A stretch of DNA of 48,211 bases from a virus. The notes under the pieces were generated by a model, which did no database searches, was not told the DNA's origin, and was given only the letters and a program-made list of their open reading frames with translations. A program made the translations under genes and the position numbers. The DNA lies in the IMG/VR virus record IMGVR_UViG_3300042559_001107, positions 1-48,211 of that record. One strand, given 5' to 3'. Each line of letters begins with the position of its first letter. The first letter of the stretch is position 1. This document shows positions 1 to 8,330 of the stretch, piece by piece.

Positions 1-1617
1 AGGTACCAGCCTTCCGACACAATCATTGACTCACTGTCTACTAGAACTACCTTCTATATTGAACCTTGGGATTACAACACTACCCGAATCGTTTGGGGCG
101 TAGATGACGTAGTCAATAAGAAAGTTCTTGATGATGTAGAAGCCGGACTCACACCACTAGTGGCGGTTACTAGATCTGCATTTGGTTACCCGATGACACC
201 GCTTGATGGTCAGAAAATCTTTGAGCGTAAATATACGGACGTATTTTCCTATAGCGGAAATCTTCAGGTCCCTATGGTTATGGAGACCCAGCCTGCTGCT
301 GCGGATAATGAATTCCAGCGTCCAGTAGCATCATCGCAAAGTCTGTACGACCGTAATCTACCCTCCGGTCGCTGGTATTACTACACGCTGTTCTTCTATA
401 TTAAGGGTAGTTACAGTAGTGCTCGGTGGGTGTCAGGTGGTTCCACTGAGGCTCTTGTTCCTAATAACTACAAGCACTTTGAGACTTTTTACGATCTAAT
501 TCCTCCCTACTACCGTATTAAAGACCGGGAGTTCGTTGCCGGTACTGGTCAGGCAGGAGTTCTTGAGCGACTTGTTCGGGCAATAGGATTTGAGGCTGAC
601 TACACCCGTACCCTTGCGGAAGGCGTAGAGAACGTATACAACGTGGATTACGTTCACGAGGGCCTACTCCATGCCCTTGGAGAAACCAACATGGGCGTAG
701 ACGCAGAGGAAGGTCTCGGAGACGTTAGGTATAGGTCACTGTTGGCTACCGTCAACAAGTTGTATGACGAGCGTGGAAGTACCCGAGGAATTCAGAAGTT
801 GGCTCTAGCAAGCACTAAGTACAACAACAAAATTCTTGAGGGAGTCAATATGATGAATCTCACGGATGACGCTGAGTTTGTATTTAATACTGGGTCTTGG
901 GGAAGCCTTGTAGGTACCGAGGATACGTTCGTTAACTCAGAAGAATGGGGCGCTACGGCGACGGATTGGAACCCAATCGATATCGCAACGGTCGATGAGG
1001 CTAACTCTCCTTCTATTAGGAAACGTGCGCTTTACGCTACCTATAATCCTGACGATAACGCATCAGATGGTACTGCTGCTTCTGCCGATAAAGGGCTTCT
1101 ACTTATGTGCGGTCTAGGCGTAGGGGAAGTTATTAACCGATTCTACCTAGTGGAAGACGTATCGTTTTACCCCCAGTTTCATGGTATCCGCTGTGACTCG
1201 GGCAATATCTATACGTTTTCGTTCTACGCTAAGCGCCTTGGTACTGACCCCGGTAGCACTGCTGCAAACGTAACGGCTGGCGTTATGTGGTTCAATTTAC
1301 CGGCTAATCATACTTTTGATATCAATGACGATTTCATCTCATTCAGCAAGCAAATTACTTCTACCGCAAATGGTGCCGATACTACTAACCTAGTCAGATA
1401 TTCAGTTCAGTCTGAGTCTCCACTATCTCTTCGTGGTGAGGAATATGTATACGCTGTTCCGTATATCGCTTTTAATAACTCCTATGAGCGACATATCGCT
1501 GCATGTATGTTTAGCCCTCAATTGAACTCTGCTTCCCAGTTCGCAGTAGAGCCTGATACAACACTTACTCTCGGTGTTCCTAATGAACTCCTTGGATCTT
1601 CTTACCTGCTGGGGTGA
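1..1617 (+). CDS. Tail/baseplate protein, 5'-truncated by the window edge
   Basis: The frame is open from base 1, so the gene begins outside the window; at least 538 residues are visible. A GTG at 160 is internal and not a credible start. The middle part (motif FYDLIPPYYRIKD at about 485-530 bp, then LERLVRAIGFEADYTR and a DERGSTRGIQKLA segment) resembles the P2 gpI-like tail protein/baseplate wedge family, which links tail tube end and fibres. That assignment rests on motif resemblance only. The C-terminal third is a beta-rich, Gly/Ser/Thr-rich region typical of exposed tail modules. The next gene starts 6 bases after the stop, so the two are probably cotranscribed tail genes. Confidence 0.7.
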   Translation, partial: RYQPSDTIIDSLSTRTTFYIEPWDYNTTRIVWGVDDVVNKKVLDDVEAGLTPLVAVTRSAFGYPMTPLDGQKIFERKYTDVFSYSGNLQVPMVMETQPAAADNEFQRPVASSQSLYDRNLPSGRWYYYTLFFYIKGSYSSARWVSGGSTEALVPNNYKHFETFYDLIPPYYRIKDREFVAGTGQAGVLERLVRAIGFEADYTRTLAEGVENVYNVDYVHEGLLHALGETNMGVDAEEGLGDVRYRSLLATVNKLYDERGSTRGIQKLALASTKYNNKILEGVNMMNLTDDAEFVFNTGSWGSLVGTEDTFVNSEEWGATATDWNPIDIATVDEANSPSIRKRALYATYNPDDNASDGTAASADKGLLLMCGLGVGEVINRFYLVEDVSFYPQFHGIRCDSGNIYTFSFYAKRLGTDPGSTAANVTAGVMWFNLPANHTFDINDDFISFSKQITSTANGADTTNLVRYSVQSESPLSLRGEEYVYAVPYIAFNNSYERHIAACMFSPQLNSASQFAVEPDTTLTLGVPNELLGSSYLLG

Positions 1618-1623
1618 AAACGT

Positions 1624-3120
1624 ATGACTACTTCCACAATGATTCTTACCGATTGGTTTAAGAGTAATTACGACACAATCACTTGGGATGGATCGCAACA
1701 AGTTAAAGTGTTTTTGTATAGCCGATCCCCTTTATTCTCTGAAGATGAAGCAGCAAGATTCGCTGATATTGAAAGTATTAGCGACCTTGACGCATACCCG
1801 GAATGGGTAAAGACACAGTTATTGCTTACTGAGCAGACTTCTATCGATGGTGCTCCATCAAGTTTTTACCTTACAAAGATCACACTTGGCGGAGATTTAG
1901 AAGGATTACAGGTTGTTGATGGCGATGGAATATTTGTATCAGTGGAGGATGGTGCTGGTTGGTACGTCGATAACGACCCATCACAGGCCCTAGTCTCTTC
2001 CGCAGTGTTCTATCTAGTAGGTCCACACGGCGGTGTAACTAATCCAGTACTGTTCGCATCGACTCAAGGTATCGGTCCCGACACAGTCGCTCACTATCAA
2101 TCCGTATATGGACAGTTTGAAACAGGCGCTGTAATCGGAGAACAGTACATAATCGGATATGACACTTCAACGGAAGTATTCTCGGTCGGATATACCCTTT
2201 TGAGCCTTTCCACACCCGTTTGGGAAGGGGCGCATGCTCAGCACATTTGGGTTCAGCCACAGAGGATTAACTTTGTAGCAAACCCTTCCTTTGAACGATC
2301 TTCTGCTCCCGTTCCATATTGGAGAGCAGGTCGTGAGTCGGGTTCCGGTTCAGCGACTCTTAGCCGTGCAGGTTCTACACCTACTCCAGCAGGTGTTGGA
2401 GGTACTGAACGTCCGTACTGTGGAAAGGTCCTCTCTTCCGGTGGGTCAGAGCGGTTGGTGCTGGAATCTAACCTATTCCCAGTAGTTAACGACTGGTACT
2501 CAATTAGTTTCTATGCGAGCGGAAATGGTTCTACTGAAGAAACAACTGAGTTGTATTTCGGTATTGTTATTCGTCCAGCAGATGCCAGCGGTTCTATTTA
2601 CATCAGAAACAGAGCAGCCGAAGTGCTTGGTGGGGGCACTTCGACTTCAGGGTTTAAGAAGTTTACGGCACTCATCCAAATACCGGACGACGTATCTGAT
2701 CTTATGCTCCGAATTGAATACTCAGGTTCTACTCTTTGGGTAGATGATGTACTTATCGACCCACACGAGGGTCAGTATGAGTATTTTGATGGGAACTCAA
2801 CGCTGAGTCTTCCCGGCGATTACCGCTGGATGGGCGGGTCTACCTACGCCAATAGTCACTTTTCTATGTGGTACAACAACTATGAAAACACTCGTGCTCG
2901 GTTGCTAGGTGACTACGACACTCTTGATAACCTATACAAGCCGGGATTGTTGGAAGAGTGGTCCCCCACTGGATCTAACATAACAGCGCATTGGGACGCA
3001 GTTACTAACGTGACTCCACTTAACTGGGTAGGAGATGCCTATTACCCCATCTCTGACGTTAATGGTACTCCGGTCAGCACAATTGATAGTTCGCTTGACT
3101 TCAACCTTGGTGCAATCTAA
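1624..3120 (+). CDS. Minor tail protein with carbohydrate-binding-like domain
   Basis: 498 residues. The N-terminal half is of unknown fold. From about residue 218 it reads INFVANPSFE, the usual opening of a CBM-type jelly-roll domain (family 4/9-like), and the strand pattern continues to about residue 390 (LWVDDVLIDP near the end of the domain). Such domains in tail proteins are thought to bind cell-surface polysaccharide. The gene starts 6 bp after the upstream tail gene. It is probably a host-adhesion component of the tail tip. The exact structural role is inferred from domain and position. Confidence 0.65.
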   Translation: MTTSTMILTDWFKSNYDTITWDGSQQVKVFLYSRSPLFSEDEAARFADIESISDLDAYPEWVKTQLLLTEQTSIDGAPSSFYLTKITLGGDLEGLQVVDGDGIFVSVEDGAGWYVDNDPSQALVSSAVFYLVGPHGGVTNPVLFASTQGIGPDTVAHYQSVYGQFETGAVIGEQYIIGYDTSTEVFSVGYTLLSLSTPVWEGAHAQHIWVQPQRINFVANPSFERSSAPVPYWRAGRESGSGSATLSRAGSTPTPAGVGGTERPYCGKVLSSGGSERLVLESNLFPVVNDWYSISFYASGNGSTEETTELYFGIVIRPADASGSIYIRNRAAEVLGGGTSTSGFKKFTALIQIPDDVSDLMLRIEYSGSTLWVDDVLIDPHEGQYEYFDGNSTLSLPGDYRWMGGSTYANSHFSMWYNNYENTRARLLGDYDTLDNLYKPGLLEEWSPTGSNITAHWDAVTNVTPLNWVGDAYYPISDVNGTPVSTIDSSLDFNLGAI

Positions 3121-3189
3121 GGTTGCAAACAACTCGGAACCTTGCTAGGTTTCGAAATGCACAACTGACCACACATTGAACGGAACGCA
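3121..3189 (+). other. Gap with two small hairpins
   Basis: The gap after the tail gene holds GTTG-CAAA-CAAC (3122-3133) and GGAACCT-TGCT-AGGTTTC (3136-3153, one G-U pair). Neither is followed by a T-run, so a termination role is uncertain. Confidence 0.3.
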
Positions 3190-3441
3190 ATGGACTATGT
3201 ATTGATGGCCCTAGGGGTCTTTTGGATAGTACGTCTTCTACAAACTTGGGTAGATGCACCAGCATGGCTATGGGGCATCATCCAGTTGGCTCTTTCTGTG
3301 ATCGTTATGCTCCCGTGGGATAACTACAAGTGGTTTGCTCCGCTTGGAGTTGCGGGTATTGTCGCCTTCCTTCAGATGGCTGAGAATCTTCTCATCGCCA
3401 AGTCTGATGAGGCTTTGTCCACGATCATGCGTCGTCGCTAA
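3190..3441 (+). CDS. Small membrane protein
   Basis: 83 residues with two or three hydrophobic segments (about 3-17, 23-42 and 48-70) and a short basic tail ending MRRR. Size and topology would fit a holin or other small phage membrane protein, but no family is recognised. It sits between tail genes and a soluble acidic protein, 69 bp after the previous stop. Better holin candidates lie at 24.0-24.7 kb, so the function is left open. Confidence 0.6.
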   Translation: MDYVLMALGVFWIVRLLQTWVDAPAWLWGIIQLALSVIVMLPWDNYKWFAPLGVAGIVAFLQMAENLLIAKSDEALSTIMRRR

Positions 3442-3453
3442 AAGGGAGAAGAA

Positions 3454-4299
3454 ATGCTATACACACTTATCGGTAACGGTAATGCCAATAAGAAGGAAGT
3501 CCTGTCGTCACTTTCCAGCCTGTCTGATGCGGTTGAAGAGGATGAGGATTTTTGGATGATCTTTGTTGATGGGGATCAGGATATGTCTGATACCTACAAG
3601 GACATCGTCCAATGGTCTATCAAGAACTCAGTTCCATTTGAATACGTCACATCGGATTCGGGTGATTTAGCAATCCCTGAGTGGACTGACAAGGCTGACT
3701 ATTGTCATTTCGTCAAGAGTCCAACGGCTTTTACCGTCAAACTGACTAGGGTCCGTCCTCAACCTGATGAGGAACGTGCTGTCCTTATCCTGTCTGATGA
3801 TCTTGATAGTGACGAAGAAGTCCTCAGCGCTATTGAGAAGTTCATCGATCTAGGTATCCCTGTCTATGACCTCGGTAATCAGATGGTGGAGATCACCTTT
3901 GAAGAAGTACCTGAGGAAGAGACAATTGCTGAGCCGCTGGAGACTCCAACTGCCGAGGACTTCTATATCAACATCGAATCCTCTAATGAGGACGAGATTG
4001 ATTTCACCCGAGAAGATCTCATGGAGTTGAATCTCACCGAACTTAAGACCATGGTTCAGAGCCGTGGACTAGTTCCTAGGGATATGCGCTCAAAGGATTC
4101 CATGATCGATGTACTCATGGGGACCGTTCCGGTCACACCGGAAGAGGTCGCAGAGTCAGTACTTGTACAAGAACCTGTACAGGAGTATGATACTAAATCA
4201 TCTACTCCTGTAGGAAGATTCTACCTAGTCAAGATCGACGCTGACGGAAAGGCTGAGATGCGCTTGCTTACCGCCAAGCAGGCTGCACTCGTCTATTAG
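3454..4299 (+). CDS. Acidic protein with SAP/HeH-like helical motif
   Basis: 281 residues, preceded by a good ribosome site (AAAGGGAGAA). The N-terminal part (1-150) looks like a compact alpha/beta domain, followed by a Glu-rich linker. Residues about 190-225 (TREDLMELNLTELKTMVQSR, then GLVPRDMRSKDSMIDVL) match the SAP/HeH/Rho-N helix-extended-helix pattern used by some phage proteins to bind nucleic acid. No overall function is recognised. It is the last gene before a strong hairpin, so it closes the tail transcription unit. Confidence 0.65.
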   Translation: MLYTLIGNGNANKKEVLSSLSSLSDAVEEDEDFWMIFVDGDQDMSDTYKDIVQWSIKNSVPFEYVTSDSGDLAIPEWTDKADYCHFVKSPTAFTVKLTRVRPQPDEERAVLILSDDLDSDEEVLSAIEKFIDLGIPVYDLGNQMVEITFEEVPEEETIAEPLETPTAEDFYINIESSNEDEIDFTREDLMELNLTELKTMVQSRGLVPRDMRSKDSMIDVLMGTVPVTPEEVAESVLVQEPVQEYDTKSSTPVGRFYLVKIDADGKAEMRLLTAKQAALVY

Positions 4300-4332
4300 T
4301 ACGGTTCCCCTTTCCCGTACTGTCAGCGTCCT

Positions 4333-4366
4333 GAGAGGCCCCTCAGTCCGCCCTGAGGGGCCTCTC
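4333..4366. terminator. Strong hairpin terminator between tail and replication modules
   Basis: Perfect 14-bp stem (GAGAGGCCCCTCAG, 4333-4346, pairing with 4353-4366) with a 6-base loop. There is no clear T-run on either strand, so it may act as a bidirectional or factor-assisted terminator. It lies 33 bp after the last tail-module stop codon. Confidence 0.75.
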
Positions 4367-4589
4367 ACCCATCTAGGTAGATATCCAGCATATTCCTAAG
4401 ATCAGCCGCCATACGGCGATTTAGGACGATGTGGAGTTCATCCCCTACTTCGGTATTGATTTCCACGCTCACGACTAAGTCACTCCTGTAGGACAGGATG
4501 ACTGGCACCTCTTCGGCTTGATAGTGAACGTGTGGATACACGAGTAGTAATTTAGTCGGTACCCTAAGAAATCCACAAGCCCTCCACAA
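4365..4589 (-). CDS. Possible small minus-strand protein
   Basis: 74 codons from a TTG; GTG codons at 4541 and 4508 are alternative starts and none has a clear ribosome site. The C-terminal half reads like a folded domain (VSVEINTEVGDELHIVL, then NRRMAADLRNMLDIYLDG), which is the main reason to list it. The stop codon touches the terminator hairpin at 4333-4366, which would suit a convergent arrangement. It may also be chance. Confidence 0.33.
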   Translation of the reverse strand: MWRACGFLRVPTKLLLVYPHVHYQAEEVPVILSYRSDLVVSVEINTEVGDELHIVLNRRMAADLRNMLDIYLDG

Positions 4590-4604
4590 GGCTGTGGAAG
4601 GCTT
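4577..4604. other. Near-perfect inverted repeat upstream of replication operon
   Basis: AAGCCCTCCACA (4577-4588) and TGTGGAAGGCTT (4593-4604) pair with one mismatch around a 4-base loop. There is no T-run. It is either an operator-like element or a hairpin. The remaining 4590-4787 stretch carries the probable early promoter and no gene. Confidence 0.45.
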
Positions 4605-4728
4605 GGGACACAGATTACGGCCAACTCGTATCTGACGCTAAGGGCCTACCCAGCCCGGAAAGCGAACGACGGTCGGAACTCGTACTGTGCGACAAGACTG
4701 TACCACATAGAAACCGTAGAAAGATCGA

Positions 4729-4757
4729 ATGACACACCACCGCATAGTGTGCTTAAC
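4729..4757 (+). promoter_or_regulatory. Probable early promoter of the replication operon
   Basis: ATGACA (4729-4734), a 17-bp spacer and CTTAAC (4752-4757), 31 bp before the initiator start. The run GTGTGCTTAAC resembles TGTGCGCTTAAT of the right-arm promoters at 36407 and 42747, which supports a shared promoter type. Confidence 0.5.
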
Positions 4758-4787
4758 TCGCGACCCTCGTAACTATCGGAGTAACAA

Positions 4788-5837
4788 ATGTCACCTACCT
4801 ACAGAACGCTGGACCTAGTCCGAGCCACCTCGTTCGGATGGTCCCAGCAGCACGATCTCAGTCAGTCTGAGTATCAGGTGCTTCAGTTCATCGCCCTCAG
4901 GGGAAAATCGAATGAGCCGGGTAACGCTTATGCGTGGTTCCCTAAGTACGGCCAAGAGTGGTGGGCAGACATCATGTCGATCTCTCATAACGTACTCAGA
5001 AAGACACTCTCCCGCCTCCGAAAGAAGGGCCTGATAGTAAATATCAACGGCTCTGCGGACGAGCGGTTCACCATGATCAAGGGTTACGGAATACCGGTAC
5101 ACGTCATGGAAGAGTGCAAACAGTGGTACGAAGATCGTCAAGATATGGTCTACACACAGGTTCCAAATACCATTGAAGAATTGGATGAAAATGTGACTAG
5201 TGGTCACATTGATGTGACGTGTGGTCACATTCATGTGACGAGTGGTCACATTGACAACGCTGTGACCTGCGGAAATGCCCTACATACCCATGTATATACC
5301 CGAGAGGGAACCCAACTCCTTACGGATAGATCGAGATCTTCGATCTCTCCTACACAGACAGAGGACTCAATGAGATACGAAGATGAGTGGAGTGCTCCTA
5401 AAGAATCACGATCAAAGCCGACTCGGTCGAAGGTAGAGGTTGACGACTTCTCAGTACCTAGGGAAGCGAAGGAGAAGCCTGCCCCGGTTTATGGACCGAA
5501 CATGCGTTTGACCCAGCAGTTCCACAAGTGTTGGATGGTTGCTCGGGAGAAGCGCCTGAACATCGCAGTCGATTGGTCGGTTCAGAAGATATTTCAGGCC
5601 CGTATGAAATCTCTGCTGGAGACTCACTCTGAAGAGCAGATTTCAGAGATGATCGATATCTTCTTCCGGCTGATCGATTCAGGTCAGGTTCCTCTCAAGG
5701 CTGACGAACTGTGGAAAGACTTTTGGTATAACCGAGGACGCTTGCAGAAGATCGCTACTCAGACTTCAGAAAAGCCCTCTGTTGCAAATGATGACAAGTC
5801 CGAACTAGAACGATTCCGAGAGAGGATGAATCGATGA
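4788..5837 (+). CDS. Winged-helix replication initiator-like protein
   Basis: 349 residues. Residues about 20-110 form a winged helix-turn-helix (SQSEYQVLQFIAL, then MSISHNVLRKTLSRLRKKGL and a wing), as in phage replication initiators and DnaD-like proteins. A short repeat segment follows (VTSGHID, VTCGHIH, VTSGHID, residues about 136-156), encoded by three tandem 21-bp iterons in the DNA. A disordered linker leads to a helical C-terminal domain (about 240-349) that could contact a helicase loader. It is the first gene of the replication operon, and the next genes are a helicase loader, helicase and primase. By analogy with lambda O, the origin may lie inside this gene. Family-level function is inferred from domain and context. 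Confidence 0.75.
   Translation: MSPTYRTLDLVRATSFGWSQQHDLSQSEYQVLQFIALRGKSNEPGNAYAWFPKYGQEWWADIMSISHNVLRKTLSRLRKKGLIVNINGSADERFTMIKGYGIPVHVMEECKQWYEDRQDMVYTQVPNTIEELDENVTSGHIDVTCGHIHVTSGHIDNAVTCGNALHTHVYTREGTQLLTDRSRSSISPTQTEDSMRYEDEWSAPKESRSKPTRSKVEVDDFSVPREAKEKPAPVYGPNMRLTQQFHKCWMVAREKRLNIAVDWSVQKIFQARMKSLLETHSEEQISEMIDIFFRLIDSGQVPLKADELWKDFWYNRGRLQKIATQTSEKPSVANDDKSELERFRERMNR
5191..5253 (+). repeat. Three tandem 21-bp iterons (candidate replication origin)
   Basis: Units at 5191-5211, 5212-5232 and 5233-5253. Each contains ATGTGAC, five variable bases and GTCACAT, a dyad-symmetric site spaced exactly two helical turns from the next. A degenerate half-site (TGTGAC) follows at 5261-5266. 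Iterons inside an initiator gene are a known origin design (lambda O). Confidence 0.8.
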
Positions 5838-6001
5838 ACGGCGAAGACATTGTTTGGGAACTCCGTAACCACGATGGAAACTCCCATCGTGATGGATTCC
5901 TCTGCGTGCGGTGCCGAGCCGCTAATGAGATTGATCGAATGAGAGAAGACATAAACGCTATGCGTGCAGAGATTCAATTTCTTAATGCGAGGGCTAGATG
6001 A
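5834..6001 (+). CDS. Small CxxC protein
   Basis: 55 residues, overlapping both neighbours by ATGA junctions (5834-5837 and 5998-6001), which is strong evidence that it is translated. It has a single CVRC motif at residues 24-27 and a charged, probably helical C-terminal half (DRMREDINAMRAEIQFL). One CxxC pair could support a dimeric zinc site. No family is recognised. Position between initiator and helicase loader suggests a replication accessory role, which is inference. Confidence 0.7.
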   Translation: MNGEDIVWELRNHDGNSHRDGFLCVRCRAANEIDRMREDINAMRAEIQFLNARAR

Positions 6002-6567
6002 TTCGTTCAGGAGAGAACCAGTTCATTCCCGGCTCCAGTATTCCTAAGACGATAAGTATCGATATCACCTCTAACGAACTAGTTCAGGAATATCTTCTTT
6101 CGGCAGGATGGGAAAGCGGCGTAGGTATTCTCATGCTTGGGACAGCCGGTTGTGGGAAGACCACTACTGGTATTGAGATTCTTAAGCAGATCCACAAGGT
6201 GAACAGAACAGAGATGTTCTACTGGACCGAGTATGACTTCCTTGCTGATCTTCGTAACTTGTGGCGCATGGAAGAGATGACTCAGAAATACGCACGGGAC
6301 GATGCTCTTTGGAAGGAGTACACCGAGTGGGAACGATCCTTTTGGAACATGAAAGAATCACCTTTCCTATTTCTTGATGACGTTGGTCGTGGGTACACAC
6401 CAATGCAGACGTACGAAGTTGAGAATCTTCTCCGACTGCGAGAGAACAAACGACTTCCTAACGTAATCGCATGTCAGAGCGGTCTTTGGGACAATTTGCC
6501 ATTGGGCTTCCGATCTGTGGTAGAACGCAACAGCATGACGATCCGGCTTGATGCGAGGAACCTCTAA
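5998..6567 (+). CDS. AAA+ ATPase, DnaC-like helicase loader
   Basis: 189 residues. Walker A is GTAGCGKT at 48-55 and Walker B is FLFLDDVG at 123-130. The fold and size match the phage DnaC/DnaI-type loaders that deliver the hexameric helicase to the origin. It overlaps the preceding small gene by 4 bp and the following gene by 1 bp. Placement directly after the initiator and before the DnaB-like helicase fits the loader role. The N-terminal 30 residues, where a helicase-binding region would be expected, are short. Confidence 0.85.
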   Translation: MIRSGENQFIPGSSIPKTISIDITSNELVQEYLLSAGWESGVGILMLGTAGCGKTTTGIEILKQIHKVNRTEMFYWTEYDFLADLRNLWRMEEMTQKYARDDALWKEYTEWERSFWNMKESPFLFLDDVGRGYTPMQTYEVENLLRLRENKRLPNVIACQSGLWDNLPLGFRSVVERNSMTIRLDARNL

Positions 6568-7001
6568 TGGAAAATGGCGACATTGCAACATGGATGGACA
6601 ACAGAATCATTGTTGTTCTTGAGGGAATCCTCGCTCAGGTTCCTCCCCCCGAAGTTCATCGTTCGGGAATTGTTCGACAGCACAAAGAAACCGAATGGGT
6701 CTCCGCTGACAATTGGGGTTGGAATAAGCAAGCCATCAAGGTCATCAACGACAAGGCTTACCGACTGAACACCCCTGTCGATGTCGTCACATTCCTTGCT
6801 CCTGAGGTCGGTGACATGGCTGCCGATTGGTTAGAGAAGTACGAGGTCCGTGTATCGGCTTGCGATTACAGCGAATTCGACATGTTCTGCGAGTCGCTCT
6901 CTTGGAGACCTAACGTCCATCACGTCGTTGACTCTGTACCTGAACGTCTTGATCGATATGGCATCCGTGCGTATGAGACTCAGTACGGGGGCATGTTCTA
7001 A
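6567..7001 (+). CDS. Conserved-looking protein of unknown function, alpha/beta
   Basis: 144 residues. The pattern of alternating strands and helices (PVDVVTFLAPEVGDMAADWL, YEVRVSACDYSEFDMFCESL, NVHHVVDSVPERLDRYGI) is reminiscent of a HAD-like or other Rossmannoid fold, but I see no convincing catalytic DxD motif at the N-terminus. It overlaps the loader by 1 bp and is followed immediately by the helicase gene (GTG at 7002), so it belongs to the replication operon. No function is assigned. Confidence 0.7.
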   Translation: MENGDIATWMDNRIIVVLEGILAQVPPPEVHRSGIVRQHKETEWVSADNWGWNKQAIKVINDKAYRLNTPVDVVTFLAPEVGDMAADWLEKYEVRVSACDYSEFDMFCESLSWRPNVHHVVDSVPERLDRYGIRAYETQYGGMF

Positions 7002-8330
7002 GTGGACACTCAGAACGCTTGCCTTTCTAAGATTGTTCTTGAAGGGGAATTACTCCCGTTTATTGAATCTAAGATCTCTGACGACTTCTTTCCCGATGAT
7101 CGACATGCTCAGATTTGGGACATGGTTATTGGGCATTACAAGAAGTACGGCAAGCCACCGTCCGAGGATGTAGTTCACAAGGCTTATCCGACATATGAGT
7201 TTGTTGATTACTCAGAGCCTGTTGATTATTACCTGAACCAACTCAAGCAGGATCGCAAGAAGGTAATTCTTACCAATGCGATGCAGGAATATGTCAATCG
7301 ACTGAACGAAGAAGAAGGGCCTGAAATTGGTGACGATCTAGAAGGGATCATTCGCCAAGGATTGGCTGATGCTGCCCATGAGATCTCACAAGGTCGGGAC
7401 ACAGATTTCTTCTTGTCCCAAAGTCGCATCATGGATCGACTTATTGATCGTCGTGATAATCCCGGTTATCTCAGAGGTATCACTACAGGACTTGATGGTA
7501 TTGATCGACTTACTGGAGGATTACAACCTGAGCAACTGATTACCATGGTCGGAACTCCTAAAGCCGGTAAGTCAAGCATTCTTCTCAAACTGGCTTTTAA
7601 TGCTCACCGTAATGGGAATCGTATTCTGTTTGTTACTTTCGAAATGGGTACCGAAGAACAGGAAGACCGACTTGTTTCTCTAATCTCAGGAGTAGGGCTT
7701 ACAAAGATCCTTACAGGAACTTTCGATCCGATTGAGGAATCGAAGATAAAGAAAGTACTGGGTCTCCGTAAGGAGATGGAAGGGTTCACTATTACCAGCG
7801 ACATAACTAGCGCTATCACCGTCTCAGGTGTGCAGGCAAAGATCCAGCAGTATCAACCTGCTCTAGTAATTGTCGATGGTGTCTATCTCATGGATGACGA
7901 GAACGGTAACGACAAGGGAACGCCTCAGGCTCTCACCAGCATTACCCGAGGATTTAAGCGTCTCGCTCAGACAGCACGCATACCTATTGTGATATCCACT
8001 CAGGCCATGCTGTATCGCTCTAAGGGCGGCTTGAAGATGGAATCCATCGGATACTCCTCCTCATTCGCTCAGGACTCTGACATTGTGTTTGGTGTTGAAC
8101 CACACGAGCAGATCCAAGGAATGTCACGCTTCAAGGTTCTTGCTTCACGATCAAGCCCTAAGGGTGAAGCGTATGTCAATTTTGATTGGAGCAAGGGTCT
8201 TATCGAAGAGGTTGATCACAACACTTACGAGCAGATGATAAATAATCAAATGCCTATCGCTAACTCCAATAGCGCTCCTAAGCCTTCATCGCTTCATAGC
8301 CAGTGGGACGACGACGAAGATGTTGCTTGA
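7002..8330 (+). CDS. dnaB: Replicative DNA helicase, DnaB-like
   Basis: 442 residues, start GTG directly after the previous stop. The N-terminal domain (1-75, VLEGELLPFIES then FFPDDRHAQIWDMV) matches the DnaB N-terminal helical domain. The RecA-like motor has Walker A GTPKAGKS at 184-191, an ATPase glutamate region FEMGTEEQEDR at 213-223 and Walker B LVIVDG at 288-293. It unwinds DNA at the fork as a hexamer. The primase gene overlaps its end by 11 bp, matching the usual helicase-primase partnership. The C-terminal tail is acidic. Confidence 0.93.
   Translation: MDTQNACLSKIVLEGELLPFIESKISDDFFPDDRHAQIWDMVIGHYKKYGKPPSEDVVHKAYPTYEFVDYSEPVDYYLNQLKQDRKKVILTNAMQEYVNRLNEEEGPEIGDDLEGIIRQGLADAAHEISQGRDTDFFLSQSRIMDRLIDRRDNPGYLRGITTGLDGIDRLTGGLQPEQLITMVGTPKAGKSSILLKLAFNAHRNGNRILFVTFEMGTEEQEDRLVSLISGVGLTKILTGTFDPIEESKIKKVLGLRKEMEGFTITSDITSAITVSGVQAKIQQYQPALVIVDGVYLMDDENGNDKGTPQALTSITRGFKRLAQTARIPIVISTQAMLYRSKGGLKMESIGYSSSFAQDSDIVFGVEPHEQIQGMSRFKVLASRSSPKGEAYVNFDWSKGLIEEVDHNTYEQMINNQMPIANSNSAPKPSSLHSQWDDDEDVA

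Noticed and set aside
5191-5253. CRISPR-like short repeats
   Set aside because: Units are directly contiguous with no unique spacers and are in frame inside an initiator gene; they fit iterons.
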